From the NCBI RefSeq assembly GCF_963678635.1, contig NC_087062.1:56063970-56127969 (forward strand): a DNA stretch of 64,000 bases. The letters are read 5' to 3'. Every line of letters starts with the position of its first letter. Positions within the stretch are counted from its first letter, which is position 1. The notes below the pieces were generated by a model. It was not told the origin of the DNA and ran no database searches. It was given only the letters and a program-made list of their open reading frames with translations. Source of the DNA: Symsagittifera roscoffensis (lineage: Eukaryota; Xenacoelomorpha; Acoela; Convolutidae). Positions 58,701 to 64,000 of the stretch are shown in pieces. A program made the translations under genes and the position numbers.

Positions 58701-58764
58701 CAACTATAAAAACGCTAAACGAAGAGCAGCTAAAAAGGCTGTAGAGTTCTTTGAAGGAAAATGA
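46450..58764 (+). CDS. Dicer-type ribonuclease III, eight exons, about 1,431 residues
   Basis: Joined exons: 46450-46738, 47599-47660, 52876-53124, 53391-55751, 55836-56019, 57032-57690, 57760-57974, 58488-58764. All introns are GT-AG, all junctions keep frame, and the total is 4,296 nt. Dicer cuts long dsRNA or hairpin precursors into small RNAs in the cytoplasm. Order: helicase with Walker A GSGKT (residues 36-40), DECH (146-149), GLTAC, IEEGIDVPHC and QSKGRARA (473-480); Dicer dimerization domain; platform/PAZ-like region; RNase IIIa with E1001, D1005, D1096, E1099; RNase IIIb with E1196, D1200, D1306, E1309; a C-terminal dsRBD-like segment. It is shorter than the usual 1,700-1,900 residues, mainly around PAZ. 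The helicase looks closest to Dicer-2 types. Confidence 0.93.
46890..47340 (+). mobile_element. MITE family 1, copy 3, in Dicer intron 1
   Basis: About 450 bp with the family ends (GGGTCTAGGACAACAAGCC; the right end is mutated to GGTACCT). It is flanked by AAGGGTAAG on both sides (46881-46889 and 47341-47349), a 9-bp duplication. It has the same sense as copies 1 and 2. Confidence 0.75.
47599..47660 (+). CDS. Dicer exon 2
   Basis: A 62-bp exon encoding EKNVDRWLQPEWNRELEKNQ between TTCAG and GTTAGT. This is the segment between motifs Ia and II in Dicer helicases (the W...W..E..K.Q pattern). It is followed by a 5.2-kb intron. Confidence 0.85.
47745..48155 (+). mobile_element. Foldback family 4, copy 1, in Dicer intron 2
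   Basis: The ends are inverted repeats (CATAGGTTCCAAAATAAAAA with TTTTTATTTTGGAACCTATG). The core is GC-rich, with GCGCCAACGTGTTGCGAGC and a run of CCGG/CGCCG hairpins. Copy 2 follows directly at 48156. Confidence 0.65.
48156..48545 (+). mobile_element. Foldback family 4, copy 2, in Dicer intron 2
   Basis: Same architecture as copy 1, with ends of the type CATTTGTACCAAAATGAAAA and TTTTATTTTGGTACAAATG, and the same core GCGCCAACGTGTTGCGAGC. The terminal repeats differ from copy 1 in the same way on both sides (TTCC against TACC), so the arms of each copy have stayed matched. Confidence 0.65.
48751..48960 (+). mobile_element. Foldback family 2, copy in Dicer intron 2
   Basis: About 210 bp with arms GTATTCAGACAACCGCGTAT and ATACGCGGTTGTCTAAATAC plus the inner ACCAATCAGAATCGA pair. 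It ends at CTGCTACGTAACC like its neighbour at 48991. Confidence 0.65.
48991..49201 (+). mobile_element. Foldback family 2, second copy in Dicer intron 2
   Basis: Arms GTATTTAGACAACCGCG and CGCGGTTGTCTAAATAC surround AACAAATCAGAATCGAGA and TCTCGATTCTGATTGG. It differs from the neighbouring copy by GTAAGTAAGCAGACAAATAC, matched by the right arm GTATTTGTCTGTTTACTGAC, so again both arms share the variant. Confidence 0.65.
49251..50139. mobile_element. Possible non-autonomous element with GGACGAC inverted ends
   Basis: The left end GGACGACGCGACATTAAGAC and the reverse complement of the right end (GGACGACTGGGAACATAAGA) are similar over about 25 bp. A further copy of the end motif (GTCGTCTTAAAGTCCC) lies near 49361. 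A target duplication is not clear. I see no transposase. Confidence 0.35.
50141..51130. repeat. Cluster of foldback family 3 copies in Dicer intron 2
   Basis: GGTGGCCAGTCAATAAGCAG or its near match occurs at 50141, 50654 and 50799, each followed by GAATGGTC or GAGTGGTC and AAGAGCAGAAAAA. The opposite ends (TTTCTGCTC, CCATTCTGC) are near 50610-50640 and 51069-51115. At least two copies with AT-rich centres and one shorter copy are present in tandem. Confidence 0.6.
51318..51585 (+). repeat. Dispersed repeat R5, copy 2
   Basis: This matches 42465-42715 (GCTGTTTCTAAGCAATGATA, CTCTTCGCCCTTGCGATGAA, TTTTTGTAGCTGTA). It lies in Dicer intron 2, in the same orientation as copy 1. Confidence 0.6.
51586..52875. 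other. Remainder of Dicer intron 2
   Basis: AT-rich DNA with T runs. I see no gene. It ends at the acceptor TTGTTTTAG before exon 3. Confidence 0.6.
52876..53124 (+). CDS. Dicer exon 3 (helicase motifs II and III)
   Basis: Encodes VLVMTAQVLVDMLNAGFI, then LLIFDECHHATGKHPY and VFGLTACVFT. DECH is the Dicer form of the DExH motif; GLTAC stands in place of the common GLTAS. The exon is phase 0 at both ends, with donor GTAAGT. Confidence 0.9.
53391..55751 (+). CDS. Dicer exon 4 (helicase C, dimerization, PAZ-like, start of RNase IIIa)
   Basis: The largest exon, 787 codons, phase 0 at both ends. It holds the rest of helicase domain 2 (LIATNVIEEGIDVPHCNFVC, then SYIQSKGRARAPN), the dimerization domain (ALLNKYCQCLPSDRFSYWKP to ACELLHKVGQL) and a basic linker (SKSKKRSGGRGGRN). 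The platform/PAZ-like region follows, then LPTVLFRLNSLIFCEDFM and APINLLKCFTLK, which lead into RNase IIIa. A canonical PAZ is hard to see; FPTRGVDLAKNRDRLHLVEY is the best match to its end. Confidence 0.9.
55836..56019 (+). CDS. Dicer exon 5 (RNase IIIa signature)
   Basis: Encodes LEQFEIYGDAFLKFVVSRYL and RVISNSNLVKVAKEKG. The Glu and Asp of the E-x-x-G-D signature are present. It ends after the first base of a Gly codon at GTTAGA. The next intron (56020-57031) is AT-rich, with nothing else visible. Confidence 0.9.
57032..57690 (+). CDS. Dicer exon 6 (end of RNase IIIa, start of RNase IIIb)
   Basis: RNase IIIa ends with SEKSIADVVEALIGCFLQCC (second acidic pair kept). RNase IIIb starts with LVQALTHSSYTRNNLTDNYQ and RLEFLGDAALDYVITKHLIE, then LTDMRSALVNNVLFSSLAVK. 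It ends at donor GTTGGT. Confidence 0.92.
57760..57974 (+). CDS. Dicer exon 7 (end of RNase IIIb)
   Basis: Encodes KPLGDCLEALVAAIYLDSGL with the second acidic pair of RNase IIIb, then DCVWKFLYPHLQHIIER. It ends in the middle of an Arg codon at donor GTATAA. Confidence 0.9.
58031..58135 (+). repeat. 35-bp tandem repeat, three units, in Dicer intron 7
   Basis: Units start at 58031, 58066 and 58101 (CTTCATAACATGTTTTCATT, then CAAGCGGATTTTAAG). The first two look identical and the third diverges at its end. It is a small minisatellite inside intron 7 (57975-58487), which otherwise holds nothing I can name. Confidence 0.8.
58488..58764 (+). CDS. Dicer exon 8 (dsRBD-like C-terminus)
   Basis: Completes the Arg codon and encodes YARDIPKNPIRELYERFSNA, an acidic linker and a dsRNA-binding-like end (GKEFEGKAGNYKNAKRRAAK, then KAVEFFEGK) before TGA. 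Lys/Arg residues of the third dsRBD motif are present; the first helix is poorly conserved. Confidence 0.85.
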
Positions 58765-60480
58765 ATTACTCAAACTGCTAATAATGATGATGGTTGATCA
58801 GATTAGCTGCATCGATAGATACACTAATCATACGAAATTTAGAATTATTTGCTGATTGGAAATCTAAGCTGTTTGTCTGTTCAATTAACTTTTCTCCAGT
58901 TTAGTTGAATCAACTCATTGCCATAATTTAAAATCCTTATCATTCAATTAACAATAAAATTTTTGAAATATCAAGTTTTTCCTAGTTGGTGGAAGCTGCT
59001 CATAGTAACGAAAGCGGTGTTTGTATGTCAATTTAATTTATCAGTTAAACTTTAAGTTATTGATTTCAACGATCATATGTACAATATTTTAACGTTTTTG
59101 TCGTTTTTCTCTGCAACTTATAAAGATATAGGGTTGAAAGTTTGACACATAGTAGATGAAAATAGCTGGAAGGAACTAATCTCTAGTGTAGAAGGCGTAA
59201 TCTTGTTTTAAAGGCGTAAAATAGCAAGTGTAACATAACTAGTTTCTGATGTGATATTGCTGTAGAAATATTCTCGCAAAAAAACTCGAGCAATTTGAAT
59301 TTTTGTATTCAATTGTTTTTTTTTTTGGGAAAGTCATGAGCCGCAGAAAAACGACAGGCAAAAGAGTTTAAAAAGTTACTTGGTCAGGCGTGTAATTTAA
59401 GTGTAATTTTGCGCTGATATTCGAAATAAGCCAACAAAAAATTGTTTCGGAGAGTGATTGCTCCGGTCCATGCACAGGGTTCTCATAATAGTTATGATGT
59501 CTCTGAACTTAAACCAACTTTTTGTACAGGTGCCCCAGTCCACCTTTCAATGCCTGTATCGTCAAAACATAAAGAACGTTGTTTTTGTGACGCCGGACCA
59601 AGTAACTCACTCAATTCTTTTGTCTGTCGTTTTTCTGTGACTTGAAGAATATTCTAAGCTCATCAGCTTACACGAGAATGAATAAGCGTGCATAAGTTCA
59701 AAGTTCTTGTGTTGTTTGCGAGAATGTTTCCACAGCAAGAGCAGCTCTGAATTTGATTATTATGTACTTGCTCTTTTACGCCTTCAAAACAAGTTTTGTC
59801 GAATTCGAATCTAGCATGCTCCTTTCAAGTATCTTCATTACCCTTGCGATAAGCAAGGGTTTTGCTATCGGAACTAGATTTTTTCCCGTGAAAAATTTGT
59901 TCACAGGATCTCCAATTTCAAGATCTCCATTTTCAGCCCGTTGCTCGATTAACACCTCAAGTTACTGTGTCTAGATTTAATGCGTTGCTGGGTCTACTGG
60001 AAAAAAAATTTCAGATTTAATATAACTGTTTTTTGTAGGCTCAATTATTTAGGCCTAATTTTTGTCGGGTTATTTGCCGCGTGTTTTCAATTCTTTTCAA
60101 TTAATTGTTAAATTAAATTGAAAAACAACACGCTCAAAGGTGTTTCATGCTCGTTTTAAATGCGCTTTTCTATAAACGCTGAAACTTTTCAGTTTGAAAA
60201 GAAATATTTTGAAGCGATTTGTGTTGAGTTTTTTCCAATTATTTCCCGTTTTTTTTTTCTCGAATGCATGGTTTTTGATTTTCTTTGTTCTGATAGTGTG
60301 TGCAGTTAGCTGATCACAACTTAGTGTCAAACTTCCTTTGTGCACTTTCATTACGCTTTGGATAAGCAAGCGTTATAAAACTGGAATATACGCTTTTTTT
60401 CTAGTTCACAACTAGGTAAACAAAATCTGTTGAATCACTTGCTGACTTCTTTTCACTTTTGTTCTCTTAACATCTTTCAG
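58765..60480. other. Downstream flank of the Dicer gene
   Basis: The Dicer stop is followed by AT-rich DNA with AATAAAATTTTTG near 58951, a plausible polyadenylation signal. Short open frames at 59442-59645 look non-coding. I see no other gene. Confidence 0.5.
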
Positions 60481-60501
60481 GTTGCCCCCCCCCCCCCCCC
60501 C

Positions 60502-60575
60502 TTGGCCTGGAGTTGAAACAGTTGCCTTTGTACCCTAAGGTTTGACGTTCGAGTCGTGGTTGGACCTTTTTTCAG
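60502..60575 (+). other. tRNA-like / SINE-type Pol III promoter remnant
   Basis: A TGGCCTGGAGTTG box-A-like sequence (60504) and GACGTTCGAGTCG, close to a box B (GGTTCGANTCC), lie about 45 bp apart. GGACCTTTTTT, a T-run terminator, follows. The acceptor stem does not pair, so this is not an intact tRNA. It follows a C run (60485-60501). Confidence 0.3.
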
Positions 60576-60678
60576 TATCTAGCACCCTCTTTGACCTGCG
60601 GTGCGTTAGTGTTTGCGGGTGTAAGTTTTGAAGTGTGGCCTGGATGCCATTGGCTTCAAGGCATGTGGCACTCGCAGA

Positions 60679-60705
60679 AAAAGAGCACCCGAAGGGTGCT
60701 CTTTT
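60679..60705. repeat. Perfect palindrome with a terminator-like shape, copy 1
   Basis: AAAAGAGCACCC and GGGTGCTCTTTT form a perfect 12-bp stem with loop GAA. Flanking GCAG and CTGC extend the pairing. It looks like a bacterial Rho-independent terminator, but it lies in a eukaryotic repeat and recurs at 62317-62347 and 63957-63983. Confidence 0.75.
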
Positions 60706-62314
60706 CTGCTCGAAAACTCTGAGTCAATTAATTTTTTCTTAACCTTCACGTTTTGTCTAACATTTTTTGACCTTTCCTTTTTTATTTCTCAGTGAGACTA
60801 TCAGCCATGATCGCTAACTTGCATTGCTGGCTGATAATATTGACAAGTCACTCTGCGCCTGATCAGTTAACAATGCAAAACATTGTGATTCTTGAAGAGG
60901 ACTGTTTCGACGAAAACAAGTTTTCGAAAACAGTCCTGTTAACTTCTTTTAGATCTCGTTTTTAAGTTTATCGGCTTTCAGTTGTTTTCAGTAGAATATT
61001 GGACCTGAATTAGGTCCTAAAAGTTAATTTTGTCTCAAAATGATTAGACGCAATAGAAAAAAAAACATTTTTTTTATTTGATAAAAATAGTTGAAATAGA
61101 AACGTGAAAAATCTCTTTCTTTCAAAAGTCATCAAAAGTAGTTCCAACTGAATTGAATCACTAGGCTACAATGTATGAATCTGTTCAGAATGGTTTTCAA
61201 GACCAAAGCCGTAAAATTTCCATATTTAGAGAAAAGTCAAAAAAACACGTTTTTGGTTAACTCATAAAGGTAGATAAATCGGGTAAAGTCGTCTTAAAAC
61301 CTAAAGGATCAAAAAATGAATTAATTAGGGCATACATGTAGTGTCCTTGTAAGGCCGCTTGTAAAAAATTACAACAATTGTGGTAGCCACTTCCGAAAAC
61401 AAGTCTTTTTTTTCGAAATTTGGCCATTTTTATCTGTAGTAAAGTAGTAAAAAGCTACCCAAGAAAAAAAGTTGTAAAAACCAAAATTTTCGTCCAATTT
61501 TGACAATTAAATACTCTAAACCTACTAAAATGACTATGGCAAGCTCGAATATGCTATCAAAATTCATTTTTTCTCACTTTTTAAAATTTTTGATTTTTTG
61601 ATATAAAATGTTGAGTCAGAAACGTGAAAAATCAGTTTTTATCAAAAAGTAAAAAAAAGTTGTTCCAATCAAATTGTTTCAATAGGCCACGCTCTGTGGA
61701 CTTGATTAGAAGTGTTAGCATGATCAAAGCCATAAATTTCCATATTTAGAGAAAAGGCGGAAAAAAACACCTTTTTGGTTAATTTTTTCAAAAAAGTGAC
61801 CAAAAAATTAGGAGACGGTCCTGAAAAAATAAAAATTTTAAAAAAAAAGTAATTCCAATTTTTACTTCGTTAGGCTCCCTAAACAGTCTTCTTTCATCCA
61901 TTACTTAACAGTCTATCCCGTTTTTTGGACCCAAATTGAGTTATTGAGTCATTTTAACCAAAAATCGTGTTTCGTTTTTCCGTTTTTGCCCCCCATTTCC
62001 CGCCATAAGTCAACATATAGAGTTTTTCTGGCCAAACGGCGTCCAATCGTATCCTTAGAATTGCATTTTGTAGCCGCATGCCAATTTTGAAGAAATTCTG
62101 ACGAAACGTTTTGGAGATCAGCCCCGATTCCGCCGACAGGGGTATAAGGTTATAAGAAACGAGAACCGGCAGGGACCCTACCCTTGCCTCGCCGTATCTC
62201 TGACGCCGAAGCGCGACGACCACCTAGTTGTCACTGTGGCCCCGCTAAGTAAGTGACTTTTTTTTGACGAGTGGGTTCCGCGGGGGGCGGAGCAGGGGAA
62301 CGCTTAACGCACTC

Positions 62315-62347
62315 GCAAAAGGAGCACCCTTCGGGTGCTCTTTTTTG
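62315..62347. repeat. Palindrome copy 2 with inverted loop
   Basis: The stem is the same (GAGCACCC with GGGTGCTC), but the loop reads TTC instead of GAA, the reverse complement of copies 1 and 3. Flanks GCAAAAG and TTTTTTGC keep the pairing. Confidence 0.7.
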
Positions 62348-64000
62348 CTCGAAAGTTTTCTGAAACGGTATCTGATGAACTTTGTTAGGTGTCACAAAAG
62401 CAACAACAAAAAACTTTCTGTATGTGATTAGAAAAGATCAAAAAAGATTTCTCATACTTTCAATGACTGAATCTACACCTGATAAGTCTCTAGAGAACTC
62501 TAAACCAAAGTAACTTATGTTTTTCAGTGATTCATGAAGAGGACCGTTCCAACGAAAACAAGTTTTCGGAAACAGTCCTCATATTTTTTTCGAGCACATT
62601 GTAAAGTACGTGGACTTTCAATTGTGACTAATAGCTGAATTGGACTTGGAATTTGTCCCAAAGAGGTTAAGTTTGTCTCAAATTGATTAGAAGCAAAAGA
62701 AAAAATAAAAAAAATTTTTATTTGGAAAAAAAAGTTGAGTCAGAAACGTGAAAAAACCCTTTATTCAAAAGTCACTAAAAGTAGCTCCAATTGGCTTAAA
62801 TCACTAGACTACAATATATGAACCTGTTCAGAATGGTTTTCAAGACCAAAGCCGTAAAACTTCCATATTTAGAGAAAAGGCAAAAAAAACACATTTTTGG
62901 TTAACTCAAAGAGGTAGATAAATCGGGTAAAGTCGTCTTCAGACCTATAGGATCGAGAAGTGATCTAAATAGGGTATATATGTAGTGTCCCTGTTAGGTC
63001 GCATGCAAAAAACTAGAACAGTTTTGTTAGCCACTTCCGAAATTAAGACTTTTTTTTCGAAATTTGGCCATTTTAATTTGTAGTAAAATAGTAGTAAAAT
63101 AGCCGAGAAAAAAAATTGTAAAAACCATAATTTTTATTCAATTTTGACGTTTAAATACTCTATACGTACTAAAATGTCTATGGCAAGCTCAAATAAGCCA
63201 TCAAAATTCATTTTTTCTCACTTTTTAAAATTTTTGTTTTTTTGATTTACAATGTTGAGTCAGAAACGTAAAAAATCAATTTTTTTTCAAAAAGTCAAAA
63301 TAAAGTGATCCGATCAATTTGTTTCACTAAAACACACTTTATGAACCTGTTCAGAATGTCTTTTTGGGTTAGAGCCGAAAATTCACCCATTTTGAGAAAA
63401 GTGGAAAAAACACCTTTTTAGTTACAAAAAAACCATCATTTTTGTTGCAGTTTTTGGAAAAAATCATATTTTTGAGGAAAAAAAAATTTCTCAAACCTTT
63501 ATATTTAGGCTCCCCAAACAGTCTACTTTCATCCATTTATTGTCAATATACCCCATTTTTTGAACCAAAACAGAGTTAATAGGTGATTTTTATCAAAAAA
63601 CGTGTTTTTTACCATTTTTGCCCCCCATTTCCCTCTATAAGTCAACACATAACAAAATTTTGGCAAAACGGGGCAAAAGTGTATCCTTAGAATTTCAATA
63701 CGAGGCTGCATGCAAAAAATTAGGGAATTCTGACCTACAGTTTTCGAGAACAGGACTTATTCTCCATGAAAAGGGTAAAAGGTAATTGTTCCTTCGAACC
63801 GACGGGGCCCCTTCCCCTGTCTCTGCTGAACGCCATAGCCGGACGCGGCGGCCACCTAGCACCAGTTATTGACCTGCGGTGCGTTAGTGTTTGCGGGTGT
63901 AAGTTTTGAAGTGTGGCCTGGCGGCCATTAGCTTCAAGGCATGTGGCACTCGCAGAAAAAGAGCACCCGAAGGGTGCTCTTTTCTGCTCGAAAACTGTAA

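Larger units (their letters stand above)
60592..64000 (+). repeat. About 1.64-kb tandem repeat (two units plus start of a third)
   Basis: Landmarks repeat at about 1.64-kb spacing. A palindrome (GAGCACCC-loop-GGGTGCTC) is at 60679, 62317 and 63957. A GAGGACTGTTTCGACG or GAGGACCGTTCCAACG hairpin is at 60895 and 62539. TTCAGAATGGTTTTCAAGAC is at 61186 and 62828. GCCCCCCATTTCCC is at about 61987 and 63620. The unit ends near TTGACCTGCGGTGCGTTAG (60592 and 63868) are nearly identical. Each unit also holds a degenerate internal duplication of about 530 bp (61083 and 61612). There is no convincing gene. Confidence 0.8.

Noticed and set aside
59442-59645. Short plus-strand frames downstream of Dicer as genes
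   Set aside because: They are overlapping, low-complexity, and show no recognisable domain or splice context.
60679-60705. Bacterial Rho-independent terminator or bacterial contamination
   Set aside because: The shape is right, but it lies in AT-rich repeat DNA continuous with an intron-bearing animal gene and recurs as a palindrome in each repeat unit with an inverted loop.

Overview
This window is nuclear DNA from an animal. The evidence is a Dicer-type RNase III gene split by spliceosomal introns, long AT-rich non-coding stretches, and many invertebrate-style transposable elements (Ty3/gypsy, LINE, MULE, hAT MITEs, foldback MITEs). I cannot fix the phylum. The Dicer helicase looks closest to arthropod-type Dicer-2, but I could run no search, so 'invertebrate metazoan' is as far as I go.

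Positions 1 to 37097 hold two related, very large Ty3/gypsy LTR retrotransposons in head-to-tail orientation. Element A (1 to 12508, 5' part outside the window) keeps the end of pol, a broken downstream ORF2 and its 3' LTR. Element B (12968 to 37097, about 24.1 kb) is complete from LTR to LTR. It has a 920-bp 5' LTR, a 3-kb leader with a short-motif array, and a gag-pro-pol reading frame of about 3,200 codons. After that come a short gap, a second giant frame (ORF2, about 2,800 codons) and a 920-bp 3' LTR. Two accessory domains stand out: a macro domain resembling OARD1/TARG1 at the C-terminus of Pol, after integrase, and an SGNH (GDSL-like) hydrolase domain in ORF2. The SGNH signature residues are intact in A, and half of the domain is deleted in B. 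The two LTRs of B differ at one position that I could find, so B is young, yet it carries two in-frame stops and two frameshifts and no clear target-site duplication.

Positions 37098 to 46449 are a repeat-rich interval. It contains a degenerate tandem repeat, a LINE remnant with an FADD reverse-transcriptase motif, a MULE transposase fragment, and MITEs, one of them carrying a nested hAT-type MITE.

Positions 46450 to 58764 encode a compact Dicer of about 1,431 residues in eight exons whose junctions all keep frame. Domain order is DExD/H helicase, dimerization domain (DUF283), platform/PAZ-like region, RNase IIIa, RNase IIIb and a C-terminal dsRBD-like segment. Both RNase III sites keep their acidic residues. 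Introns 1 and 2 (860 and 5,215 bp) are filled with MITEs.

Positions 58765 to 64000 are non-coding. From about 60590 they consist of a roughly 1.64-kb tandem repeat (two full units and the start of a third) marked by a near-perfect GC-rich palindrome whose loop is inverted in the middle copy. The overall picture is a small-RNA processing gene beside, and invaded by, a dense transposon population.
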